64,000 nucleotides of DNA, taken from Leptospira montravelensis. GTDB taxonomy: Bacteria; Spirochaetota; Leptospiria; Leptospirales; Leptospiraceae. The stretch spans positions 186,001-250,000 of the forward strand of contig NZ_RQFO01000011.1 of assembly GCF_004770045.1 (NCBI RefSeq). The letters are read 5' to 3'. Both the position numbers and the translations under genes were made by a program. Under the pieces are notes generated by a model, which ran no database searches, had not been told where the DNA came from, and was given only the letters and a program-made list of their open reading frames with translations. Of this stretch, positions 36,103 to 45,032 are shown in pieces. The first letter of the stretch is position 1. Each line of letters begins with the position of its first letter.

Positions 36103-36145
36103 GTCAGAATTGCAAATTAGTATTTAGAAAGTCAAAAAAATGCTT

Positions 36146-36784
36146 TTAGAAAATTCCAAATTGCCTGGCTTTTTTCACCATTTGTACCCGAGTGTTCACT
36201 TGAAGTTTTTTATAGATAGCTTTGATCTGTTGGCGGACGGTTCCAACTGTGGTTCCAAATAATGAGGCAATTTGGTTTGGGTTGTCTCCTTCCACAATGA
36301 GTTCTAAAATTTGCCTTTCCCTCGGAGTGAGGACTTCTACACCCACTCCCAAATCTTGGTTTGTTTGGGGTTTACGAAAACTTAACAACACTTTTGCGGC
36401 TATGGAAGGAGAAATTACACTTCCCCCTTCAAGAATTGTTTGAATGGTCTCTGGTAAAGAATCCAGTTCGGATTTCCAAATATAACCAGAGGCCCCATTC
36501 CTAAGAGCAGAAAAAATGGCATCATCGGTTTGTAAGGCAGAAATCACAAGGCTCTTTCTTGCCTCAACGGCATGGTAGGTTTTGAGTACATCAATTCCAC
36601 TCATGCCAGGAAGTCCAATATCCAATATTAACAGGTCCCATACCTTGGATTGTCCATTGGCCCAAAATTCTTCTGCAGAATTCCAAGTAGATAAGTGAAA
36701 ATTTGGATATTGTTCCAAAACTCCGCATAACGAGAGGAGAAAATCTAAATTATCTTCGATGATACCAATATAAATAGGATTCAT
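36146..36784 (-). CDS. NarL/LuxR-type response regulator
   Basis: The 212-residue protein has a receiver domain (Glu10/Asp11 acidic pair, phospho-acceptor Asp55 in LILDIG, Lys in YIWKSEL). A LuxR helix-turn-helix follows at about 150-205 (LTPRERQILELIVEGDNPNQIASLF). Its ATG overlaps the end of the kinase gene upstream by four bases, so kinase and regulator are a pair. Targets are unknown. Confidence 0.92.
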   Translation of the reverse strand: MNPIYIGIIEDNLDFLLSLCGVLEQYPNFHLSTWNSAEEFWANGQSKVWDLLILDIGLPGMSGIDVLKTYHAVEARKSLVISALQTDDAIFSALRNGASGYIWKSELDSLPETIQTILEGGSVISPSIAAKVLLSFRKPQTNQDLGVGVEVLTPRERQILELIVEGDNPNQIASLFGTTVGTVRQQIKAIYKKLQVNTRVQMVKKARQFGIF

Positions 36785-38028
36785 AAATAAAATAAACTGA
36801 AAGGAAGTTTCATTTCGATTTGGTAAGGAGATTCGGTGATTTTAATATTTCCATTCAAAGATTTAATTCTATGGTGTAATCCTTGTTCACCAATGCCGAA
36901 AAGAACACCTACTACTTCTCCATCTTGGTTTTTAGTTTTCGTCCATTTTTCTGAATTCTCCAAACTTTGTGACTCAGTAGTAAATTGAAATTCTAAATGG
37001 TCCAAATTTCGTTCGATCCTCCAAGTGGAAATCCCATTCCCATACCGTAAATCATTGGTTGTAATTTCTTTAAAAATTTGAAGGATATGGTGGGCCATCT
37101 CTGGATCTTCTATTTTAATAATAGGTTCTTCGCCGTGACCGACCCACTCTAAATTTACATTTCGCCCCGCCAGTTTGTATCTTTTTTTGATCGATAATTT
37201 GATTCCGTCTAACAAGGACTCTTGGAACAATTCCCTTTGGTTTTCTTCCTGTACTTGAGTACGTAAAGATTGTAGAGCTGACTCGGAAAGCTGTTTTAGT
37301 TTGTGTAGATGAGTTTCGGTAACTTCTCCTTGTGACTTTTCCATTTTTTGTGTAAGCAAAACTAAATCAGTAAGCCTTGAACCCAAACTATCATGAATGT
37401 CTTGGAAAAAAGTTCGACGTTTCTCTTCGAGTAACATTCCCCGGTAAGCAGCTATGTACCGAGTGCGAAACCACCAATGGTTTAAGAAAAATGCAACTAG
37501 AAACAATGGGAATATGGTGGACATCTCTCTCCAAGTTTCCATTGGGATGGTTGTTTCGTTGGCATAGTAAACCCTAAGGATGTAAAGCAGAAGTACGATG
37601 GACCATTCGAAGATATACTGCCATACAAGACCTGGATAAAAGAAGGAAGATGTTGCAAGTAAGGCAGTAATGGTAAGCCAATTTCTGGGATCAAAATAGG
37701 GAATCGAAGGATCGTGAAATCCAGTTTCAATTTCGACCAATACCAAAAGAAAAAAAGTTAAACGAACCACTATGGGAGCAAAACTAAAAAAACCTCTATA
37801 AAAAAAGGAGGTCAAAACCAAAATGAAACTAAGTACGAGTTGGATGGCAGATAAAATACAATTTGTTTGGTCTTCCGCATTCCATTCTAAATACACACTT
37901 TGGATATAAGCCAAACAATATGCAAATCCTAGGAAATATAGTTTGCTAATAATCTCAGAATAAACTGCAAGAAGAGAAATCGGTTCCAAAGGAATCCCTC
38001 GGAAAAGAGCCAAAAACTTTTGCAACAT
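36781..38028 (-). CDS. Membrane histidine kinase, HisKA_3 type
   Basis: The 415-residue protein has about six helices in residues 1-185, then the dimerisation helix with phospho-accepting His212 in FFQDIHDSLGSRL, typical of NarX/DesK-type kinases. The ATPase domain is divergent: the N box reads KEITTNDLRYG, the G1 DxGxG is not evident, and G2 reads GIGEQGLHHRI. It may have weak or altered kinase activity. It probably acts on the response regulator just downstream. Confidence 0.85.
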   Translation of the reverse strand: MLQKFLALFRGIPLEPISLLAVYSEIISKLYFLGFAYCLAYIQSVYLEWNAEDQTNCILSAIQLVLSFILVLTSFFYRGFFSFAPIVVRLTFFLLVLVEIETGFHDPSIPYFDPRNWLTITALLATSSFFYPGLVWQYIFEWSIVLLLYILRVYYANETTIPMETWREMSTIFPLFLVAFFLNHWWFRTRYIAAYRGMLLEEKRRTFFQDIHDSLGSRLTDLVLLTQKMEKSQGEVTETHLHKLKQLSESALQSLRTQVQEENQRELFQESLLDGIKLSIKKRYKLAGRNVNLEWVGHGEEPIIKIEDPEMAHHILQIFKEITTNDLRYGNGISTWRIERNLDHLEFQFTTESQSLENSEKWTKTKNQDGEVVGVLFGIGEQGLHHRIKSLNGNIKITESPYQIEMKLPFSLFYL

Positions 38029-38078
38029 AGGTGTTACCTGAGATTAAAACCGTTTATCGGGTGGAAACCTAATTCAGA

Positions 38079-38441
38079 TTAAATGGCCAATCGACCGATA
38101 TGATCTAATAGAAGTTTTTGGTCATCATCGAACATCTGACTGAATTCAAGTCCCACTTCATAAAAAGCCCCTTCCCCAAATTCTTCCAATCGGACCACCT
38201 TTGCCTTAGGGTACAAAACGTACTTAACATCAGGGAATCTTAATTCTAATTCCAAACGAGTTCCAAGTGGCATTGGTTCTTTTGTACGGAATAATAACCC
38301 ACCTTCAGAAATGTCTTGGGAATCACCTTCCCCTTTATCTTTAGGTAAAAATTGGGCCGAGCCGGCCCCCGATTGGATCACACGGTAAGTGAGATGGACT
38401 TTTTCGGAGATTCGTTTGTAGATTCGGCGTTCGCTGGACAT
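38079..38441 (-). CDS. PilZ domain protein
   Basis: The 120-residue protein is a single PilZ domain with the cyclic-di-GMP motifs RxxxR (Arg6, Arg10 in RIYKR) and DxSxxG (Asp43, Ser45, Gly48 in DISEGG). It probably binds cyclic di-GMP and acts on an effector not visible here. It lies 50 bases upstream of the kinase gene and may be transcribed with it. Confidence 0.85.
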   Translation of the reverse strand: MSSERRIYKRISEKVHLTYRVIQSGAGSAQFLPKDKGEGDSQDISEGGLLFRTKEPMPLGTRLELELRFPDVKYVLYPKAKVVRLEEFGEGAFYEVGLEFSQMFDDDQKLLLDHIGRLAI

Positions 38442-38515
38442 GTAAGCAAGAGAACACCGAATTCAAAGTTTGGGCAAGTTTAAATTTATGCCAAAGTATT
38501 TCCTAGGAGAAAGGT

Positions 38516-41500
38516 TTAGTCCTCTAAATCCTCTGGACGAATTTCATAATCAGGGCGGAAAGCTCCCTCAATTTTTTCGCGGATGCGGTCAATGTACCCA
38601 AACACAGCCGGGACCACAATCAGAGTGATGAGTGTGGAAAGGACAAGACCCCCAATGATCGCAATCCCCATAGCGGTTCTTGATTTAGAAGCCTCACCAA
38701 TTCCAAGTGCAATAGGCAAAGTTCCTGCAATCATCGCAAGGGAAGTCATTAAGATAGGACGGAGACGTTTGGATCCGGCATCAAAGATGGCTTCATCTCT
38801 TGTCATTCCATGTTCTTTCATGGCAAGCATTGCATGGTCTACAAGAAGGATGGAGTTTTTGGCCACAAGTCCCATAAGTAGGATAAGTCCAATCATACTA
38901 AATAAATTCAACATCTCACCAGTAAGTGCTAGTGCAAAGAAGGCTCCCGAAATCGCAGGTGGGATCGCAAATAAAATCGTAATCGGTGTGATAAAAGATT
39001 CATAAAGTGAAGCTAACACCAAATAGATGAAGATGATTGCCATTCCAAAAGCGAGGACTATGTTTTGTAATAGTTCCTTAAAGTCTTCCGATTGTCCCAC
39101 AAACGAATATGTGATTCCAGGTGGCGGTGGAAGTTTTTCTTTTAGAATTTTGGTTGCTGCCTCCGATGCAGAAGCAATGGCCCCACCTGGTGCCAAGTTT
39201 GCATTGATAGGAACTACCCGAGACCTGTCTTCTCGAATGATCCGCGCAGGTGAACTACTTTCTTTTCCATCGGCGATGGCATTCAGAGGAATGAGTTTGT
39301 TTTGAATGTTCGGCACTCGAGTTTCATAGAATGACTTTCGTAAGTTTCGTTGGTCTTCTTTCAGCCTAAGTCTTACATCATATTCGATTCCATTTTCTAA
39401 ATACTTAGCGACTTCTCCACCTTCGATATGGTAACGAAGTTCGGCTCCCATGACCCCGGCCACAACCCCAACGGTTTGCATTTTTGCTCGGTTTGGCACA
39501 ACTTGGAATTCCGGTTTTCCGGTTCTGTAAGTTGTGTCCACATCAGTAAGGTCAGGAATTTTTCGTAATTCTTCCATGACTTTAAATGAATATGCCTCTA
39601 GGTCTTTTAAGTTTTCACCTTTTAGATTTAAGTTAAAGGGATATTGAACTCCACCACCTATCGCCGAATAGTCGTTTACTTTAGGTCTTGCTTGCGGGTA
39701 TTGTTTTAGATATTCACGAATTTGGTCTTTGACATCAACTGTGGTGCGTTTGCGGTATTCGGAAGGAAGGAGAGCCACGCCAATAGTGGCGATGTTTGAT
39801 TCTCCATCACTATTCCCTACAACCGTTGCCAAAAGTTCCAACTCCGGTACCGTTTTAATAATGGCATTCTGAATTTCTTTTACCACTTCCGCTGTCCCTT
39901 GTAAGGAAGTTCCTGGTGCCATTTCCACATTGACCATAAACTCACCTTGGTCGTTGGCTGGTAAGAAGGTCTTTTTCACAAATGCGAGGGAAAAAATACT
40001 AGTAATTAGTGTAAGAAAGGTTAACAAAATCACTGCCCAAGGTTTTTTTAGGGCAAATTTCATAATGATTCCGTACATTCTGTCCAGAAAATCCTGAAAC
40101 TTATCAAAGTTACGAAGGACTATATTCTTCTTTTTATGGATATCGGTTTTCCCTGCAAAATAAGCAGATAACATTGGAGCGACGGTCAATCCATCAAATA
40201 ACGAAATGATCATCGCAAAAACTACAGTGAGGCCAAATTGTTTGAAAAACTGCCCCACAATCCCGGATAAAAATCCAATGGGAAGGAATACAGCAATTAC
40301 AGTTAAGGAAGTTCCGATTACCGCAAGAGTAACCTCTTCTGTTCCTTTCCTTGCAGCAACAATCACCGATTCCCCTTCTTCTAGTTTACGGAAAATATTT
40401 TCCCGAACTACAATGGCATCATCCACAAGAAGTCCCACGGCAAGGGAAAGAGCAAGTAAAGTCATTACGTTCATGGTAAATCCCATAGCATACATAATGA
40501 TAAAGGCACCTAACATAGAGTTGGGGAGTGCCATCCCTGTAATTAAGGTGGAACGAACGTTTCCAAGAAAAAGATAAACTACGATGACGGCTAGTAAGAT
40601 CCCAAGGATGATGGCAATCGTTACATCTTCAATATTGGCGCGAATCCATTTGGATCCATCCCGAATGAGGATGACTTTTGGGGCGCCTTTTAGGTCTTTG
40701 ATCTGTGCGTTGATAGTATCAATTTTTCCAAGGATCCCATCGGCCACTTCCACAGTGTTGGCACCTGACTGTTTGTACACATCCAAGAAGAGAGCTGTTT
40801 TTTGAATTCTTTCTTTTTTAGGTGGTTCGTATTTGAATAATAACTTTCCAATGATTGAGGGTTCTTCATGTTCTTCCGTTTTGATGGGAGCATATAACAT
40901 ACCCAATGTTTGGCGGTCCTGAAGAGTGTCCTTAACTTGCCCAAGGTCTTTGACTAAAATCCCTCTCCCAAATTCTCCCCCAAAGGATACAACTGTGTTT
41001 TCAATTTGAGATAAGGATTCATACTTAGCAACTGTTCGAAAGGAAGTTTCTTTATCTCCACCTTCCACTTTACCTGCTGGGATATTGACACCTGAGTTTT
41101 TGATTTGGTTCCCAATGGCAATGGCTGGGACTTGGTAGGAATTGATTTTGTTACGATCTAGTTCAATGTGAATTTCCCTGCGAGAACCGCCGATGATTTT
41201 CACTGCACCAACGTTATTCACCTGCTCTAGTTTGGTTTTAATTTTTTCTTTTGCCAAATCATAGAGTTCCCCTTCCGGTAAATCAGCAAAAAGAGAAATC
41301 CTCATGATTGGTTGGTCGGAAGGATCAAACCTCTGGACTAATGGTTCTTTAGAAGATTCGGGGAATAGAGGTTTAACCCGGGCCGTTTTATCACGTACTT
41401 GTTGTTCGGCATATTTAATGTCTGTGGTTAAGTTGAATTCCGCAAACACCATAGAGATCCCTTCTTGGTTTCTTGAAGTGATCCGTTTGAGGCCGGAAAT

Positions 41501-41719
41501 AGAACTGAGTTCCTCTTCCAATGGTTTGGATATGGAAGTCTCAATTTCTTCCGGTCCAGCTCCTGGATACACTGTCGAAACTACGACAAAGGGAATATTG
41601 ATGTCGGGGAAAAGATCAACACCGATTCGTTTTAAGGAAATAAATCCTGTAATCACCATAATGATGACTAACGAAGAAATAAAAATGGGACGTTTGATGG
41701 AAAAGGAAGCTATACTCAT
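38516..41719 (-). CDS. RND family efflux transporter (HAE1/AcrB-like)
   Basis: The 1067-residue protein has the usual length and 12 helices with two large periplasmic loops. The proton relay residues are present: Asp-Asp in GLLVDDAIVV (TM4) and Lys in MGLVAKNSILLVD (TM10). It should pump drugs, lipids or other amphiphiles out of the cell. The usual membrane-fusion and outer-membrane partner genes are not beside it. Confidence 0.93.
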   Translation of the reverse strand: MSIASFSIKRPIFISSLVIIMVITGFISLKRIGVDLFPDINIPFVVVSTVYPGAGPEEIETSISKPLEEELSSISGLKRITSRNQEGISMVFAEFNLTTDIKYAEQQVRDKTARVKPLFPESSKEPLVQRFDPSDQPIMRISLFADLPEGELYDLAKEKIKTKLEQVNNVGAVKIIGGSRREIHIELDRNKINSYQVPAIAIGNQIKNSGVNIPAGKVEGGDKETSFRTVAKYESLSQIENTVVSFGGEFGRGILVKDLGQVKDTLQDRQTLGMLYAPIKTEEHEEPSIIGKLLFKYEPPKKERIQKTALFLDVYKQSGANTVEVADGILGKIDTINAQIKDLKGAPKVILIRDGSKWIRANIEDVTIAIILGILLAVIVVYLFLGNVRSTLITGMALPNSMLGAFIIMYAMGFTMNVMTLLALSLAVGLLVDDAIVVRENIFRKLEEGESVIVAARKGTEEVTLAVIGTSLTVIAVFLPIGFLSGIVGQFFKQFGLTVVFAMIISLFDGLTVAPMLSAYFAGKTDIHKKKNIVLRNFDKFQDFLDRMYGIIMKFALKKPWAVILLTFLTLITSIFSLAFVKKTFLPANDQGEFMVNVEMAPGTSLQGTAEVVKEIQNAIIKTVPELELLATVVGNSDGESNIATIGVALLPSEYRKRTTVDVKDQIREYLKQYPQARPKVNDYSAIGGGVQYPFNLNLKGENLKDLEAYSFKVMEELRKIPDLTDVDTTYRTGKPEFQVVPNRAKMQTVGVVAGVMGAELRYHIEGGEVAKYLENGIEYDVRLRLKEDQRNLRKSFYETRVPNIQNKLIPLNAIADGKESSSPARIIREDRSRVVPINANLAPGGAIASASEAATKILKEKLPPPPGITYSFVGQSEDFKELLQNIVLAFGMAIIFIYLVLASLYESFITPITILFAIPPAISGAFFALALTGEMLNLFSMIGLILLMGLVAKNSILLVDHAMLAMKEHGMTRDEAIFDAGSKRLRPILMTSLAMIAGTLPIALGIGEASKSRTAMGIAIIGGLVLSTLITLIVVPAVFGYIDRIREKIEGAFRPDYEIRPEDLED

Positions 41720-41731
41720 AATACCCTTTCT

Positions 41732-43612
41732 TTATTTGAGAATTTTATATTCTTGAAGGCAGGCAATGCCAGAACTTTCTCTATAAGTAGACAGTAATGT
41801 TGATTTACTATTCAAAATTTTCGTTCGATTTTCAAACTTTTCTTCTACAAAACTATCCGGGCAAACATCACTCAATAAAAGAACGGAATCAAAATCTGTC
41901 CATTCCTTCCAACGATATTTGTTATCATTACGAACCATCCCTTGTTTATATGTTTTTAGTTTCATGGCAAGATCGAAATCTGAGGCGAGCACCCGACCGC
42001 GAGAACTATACTTTTCTTCAAAATGGAAGGCATTGATGAGGATGTACTTTTTATCAGGTACGATCTGTTCGGAGATCTCTCTTGCTGGTTGGAAATCACT
42101 CGCATTCATCCCTCGATAACAAAACATCTTTGTTTCATAAAATTTCCCTGACAAAATTCCTTGAGAATACATGGAATTCGAAAACACAAAAAGTGAAGTT
42201 AGAAGGAATACAGAAACCGACGCCAACCTTTCTATTTTTGTCTCAGCTAACTCGTACAAACGTAAAATCCAAAGAAAACTCAAAAGTCCAATGGCAGGGA
42301 TAAACTGCAACACATGCCTTGGTTGTTTATTTCCTGTAGTCAGTTCTAAAATGAGAAGTTCCAAAAACAAAATCAAAGTCCCCGCAAGAAGAGGATCTTT
42401 TAATTTCGAAGGAAATTTGGTTCCAGATCGAAACAAAAAATAAAGAAGAGATAAAACAGAAAAAATGATTAGGGTTCGAAATCCCCATATAAAATCGAAT
42501 ATCCCTGGAACAGAAGGATCAAGTCCTGGTTCTGTCCAAAGTGTTAAGAAAAAACTTCGTGTGTATGCATTCACAATCATTTGGGCATCAATGAGTGCAT
42601 TGACCCGGTCTGGGTTCATAAATAACCATAAAAAGGCAGGGAAAATCGCATAAATCCAAAGAACCACAGCGGTTTTTGGAAATACTTTTTTAACTTCATC
42701 TCGTTTACGGAAAAAATAAATGGATAAATCAACAAACAAGAGAAAGGTGATTCCAAACATAAACTGTTTGAATCCTTTTTGGTTAAGATTGATTTTTGTA
42801 ACTACCCTTAAAATAGGTAAAGAAAATACCATAAGCACCACAAAAACTAAATACACCAACCTTAAACCTTTCGCATAATGTTTTAATAAATATACAAATG
42901 CATCTTTGTATTTAGCAGGGGACCTTAGTAATTCATAGGCAAAACATGCCATAAAAAATAAAATTCCATACGGATACTTAGTAAAATAGAAACCAAACAA
43001 AGAAAAGAATACAAGCCACTTCGTACTGGAATCAATATCCGATTCTCTGTTGTCCACGTCGTACAAACGGTAGATTGCATAAACAGAAAACAATAGAAAA
43101 AACATGGATTGTGTTTCTAACATGGAAGAAAGCGAATAAGCTGGCACTTCTCCCGTTTGGATGGTAAGGATAAATATCAGTCCCGAGAGAATTCCTGCCC
43201 ATAACAAGGATTTTGTGATACGATAAGAGATATAAACCAAACCAGGATACACTAAAATTAAAAAGAATAAACCTAAAAAAGAATCTCGATAGGTTTCATA
43301 AGCATCGATTGGTAGGTAAAGTGTAACAAAAGTTAGGACCGAACGAAGTGGAGGCCAAGTGGGGCTTTCCAAAAATGGCATTATCCCGCGAAACCAACTC
43401 CCATTCCGAAAATCAACATACTGATCCAAAACTTGATTGAGTCTGATGTTTTCATCCCAAGATAAAAAATCTTTGTTGGGACAAAGATTAAGGAAAGTCT
43501 CCCAAGACTTTGTAGCATAGAACACTACCAGAGAAACTCCGAAAATGATGAAAATAAACCCCAAAACACTGGGAAGAATGTTTTTTGCCTTCATACCAAT
43601 CCTTGGAATCAT
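41732..43612 (-). CDS. Polytopic membrane protein, probable GT-C glycosyltransferase
   Basis: The 626-residue protein has about eleven helices. The first outside loop holds SWDENIRLN, an acidic pair as in PMT/GT39-like enzymes, and the C-terminal 130 residues form an outside domain. It likely moves sugars from a lipid carrier. Two ATGs fit: 43612 with GGGAGA before it, and 43594 (MKAKN) with AAGGA. It lies 12 bases upstream of the RND gene. Confidence 0.6.
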   Translation of the reverse strand: MIPRIGMKAKNILPSVLGFIFIIFGVSLVVFYATKSWETFLNLCPNKDFLSWDENIRLNQVLDQYVDFRNGSWFRGIMPFLESPTWPPLRSVLTFVTLYLPIDAYETYRDSFLGLFFLILVYPGLVYISYRITKSLLWAGILSGLIFILTIQTGEVPAYSLSSMLETQSMFFLLFSVYAIYRLYDVDNRESDIDSSTKWLVFFSLFGFYFTKYPYGILFFMACFAYELLRSPAKYKDAFVYLLKHYAKGLRLVYLVFVVLMVFSLPILRVVTKINLNQKGFKQFMFGITFLLFVDLSIYFFRKRDEVKKVFPKTAVVLWIYAIFPAFLWLFMNPDRVNALIDAQMIVNAYTRSFFLTLWTEPGLDPSVPGIFDFIWGFRTLIIFSVLSLLYFLFRSGTKFPSKLKDPLLAGTLILFLELLILELTTGNKQPRHVLQFIPAIGLLSFLWILRLYELAETKIERLASVSVFLLTSLFVFSNSMYSQGILSGKFYETKMFCYRGMNASDFQPAREISEQIVPDKKYILINAFHFEEKYSSRGRVLASDFDLAMKLKTYKQGMVRNDNKYRWKEWTDFDSVLLLSDVCPDSFVEEKFENRTKILNSKSTLLSTYRESSGIACLQEYKILK

Positions 43613-43718
43613 TCTTTCTCCCAGGTCGGCTTGGAATCAACCTAAGTTCTTTTTCTGCAATTTTTCTCTTTGATTACAGTCCAAGGTAGAGAATTCTGTC
43701 CGTTAGAAGGTTCCAAAA

Positions 43719-44378
43719 ATGCAAGATTTCGTAGACCTTGGGGAAAAAATCATCTTCCTCGTTATGTTATTTGCGAGTATTCTCGCGATTGCTGTATTTA
43801 TTGAAAGGTTGATTGTTTATAAACGTAATTTTAACAAAGAATCAGAGTCACTTCTGGATTCGCTCACTCTTCTTATCCGCCATAGAGACTTAAAAGGGAC
43901 TGAAAAACTCCTGGAAACCCATCCTATGGAAAATTCCTACACTCGGTTCATGCATTTTGTATTGGAACGAGAAAAGGAAAACCACAAAGGCCTCGAGGAA
44001 TTGATGGAAGGGAAAATTTTGAAAGAAAAATTGGGTCTGGAAGAAAGACTTCCGATTCTCAACACCCTTGGAAACAACACTCCCTTCATTGGACTTTTGG
44101 GAACCGTTCTCGGGGTCATCAAAGCTTTTTATGGCCTAGGAACTTTAGGAAATTCAGGTGCGGAAGTGGTGATGCGTAGTATCTCGACTGCCCTTCTTGC
44201 AACGGCAGCTGGACTTGCTGTGGCAATTCCTGTGGTGATGGCAAATAACTACTTCACACGTAAAATGAAACTCATCATTGGTCATTTAGAAATTCTTTCT
44301 AAGGAAATCCATGCAAGTTTTATCACGAGTGGAAAACACAACCAATCCTCTAGTTCTACACCTAACATTCACCACTAG
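43719..44378 (+). CDS. exbB: ExbB/MotA/TolQ family proton channel protein
   Basis: The 219-residue protein has three helices: about 13-33, then after a long cytoplasmic loop [20 protein letters not shown] and [19 protein letters not shown]. It energises outer-membrane processes with the proton gradient. It is followed after 11 bases by a TonB-like gene. No ExbD gene is present between or next to them, which is unusual. Confidence 0.9.
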   Translation: MQDFVDLGEKIIFLVMLFASILAIAVFIERLIVYKRNFNKESESLLDSLTLLIRHRDLKGTEKLLETHPMENSYTRFMHFVLEREKENHKGLEELMEGKILKEKLGLEERLPILNTLGNNTPFIGLLGTVLGVIKAFYGLGTLGNSGAEVVMRSISTALLATAAGLAVAIPVVMANNYFTRKMKLIIGHLEILSKEIHASFITSGKHNQSSSSTPNIHH

Positions 44379-44389
44379 AAGATCAATTC

Positions 44390-45031
44390 ATGCAATCATT
44401 TACCTTGTATCTGCAATACAAACTGAGACGGTTCGGACTCTTTCGGGCCAGTCTCTTTGCTTCCGTGGGATTGCATTTATTTTGTTATCTGATTTATTTT
44501 ATACTCACACTTCCGAGCAGTGCTGCTTTCCAGGAAACATCGATGGAAGACATGGATGTATCTTTTGAAGAAATTCCTCCCGAACTCATCGGTGGAACTT
44601 CGAGTCCTGCTCCTGTCGAAAAACAGGAATGGGTGGAAGGATCAAACAAAGATGCCGAAGAAAAACCCGATAACTCAGACTTAAATCCCAACCAACTCTC
44701 TGGAAATGGAACCGATAAAGACGGGTATTTATTTTCCTTTAATGGAGATCGTCCTCCCACTCCCATCATTGACTTTGATTTAAAAGCTTATTTTCCAGAA
44801 GCGGCTAAGGCCGCCAACATCAGCCAAAAGACTGTGGTGGTTATGGTGCAAGTTGACGAACATGGAGTTTTGCAAGGTGTCAAAATTGTTTCTGGTAGAG
44901 CCGGTTATGGTTTTGATGAAGCTGCCATTCGCATCATCCAAAGAGCTCGATTTTCACCTGGTTATGACAAAGGAAAACCCACTCGAATGGCACATAGACT
45001 TCCCATCAGTTTTGATTTAGAAGAGGACTGA
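44390..45031 (+). CDS. tonB: TonB-like energy transducer
   Basis: The 213-residue protein has an N-terminal helix (about 20-40) and a charged linker without the long Pro-rich stretch of classic TonB. The TonB C-terminal domain (about 140-210) shows VVVMVQVDEHGVLQGVKIVSG, DEAAIRIIQRARFSPG and PISFDL. It should link the ExbB motor to an outer-membrane receptor. The gene after it starts 1 base beyond its stop. Confidence 0.85.
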   Translation: MQSFTLYLQYKLRRFGLFRASLFASVGLHLFCYLIYFILTLPSSAAFQETSMEDMDVSFEEIPPELIGGTSSPAPVEKQEWVEGSNKDAEEKPDNSDLNPNQLSGNGTDKDGYLFSFNGDRPPTPIIDFDLKAYFPEAAKAANISQKTVVVMVQVDEHGVLQGVKIVSGRAGYGFDEAAIRIIQRARFSPGYDKGKPTRMAHRLPISFDLEED

Positions 45032-45032
45032 A

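Larger units (their letters stand above)
35694..36145. other. 452-base intergenic region with repeated operators and a tiny reading frame
   Basis: No gene of ordinary size is present. It holds two copies of a 30-base element exactly 240 bases apart and a 31-codon hydrophobic frame on the minus strand (listed separately). Near 36020 and 36110 there is a shorter pair of related stretches (TTGCAATTGTAAGTATTTAG and TTGCAAATTAGTATTTAG). Confidence 0.6.

Noticed and set aside
38583..41756. Several long open frames on the plus strand inside the RND gene
   Set aside because: They are shadows of a well-supported 1067-residue protein, with no ribosome binding sites or family matches.
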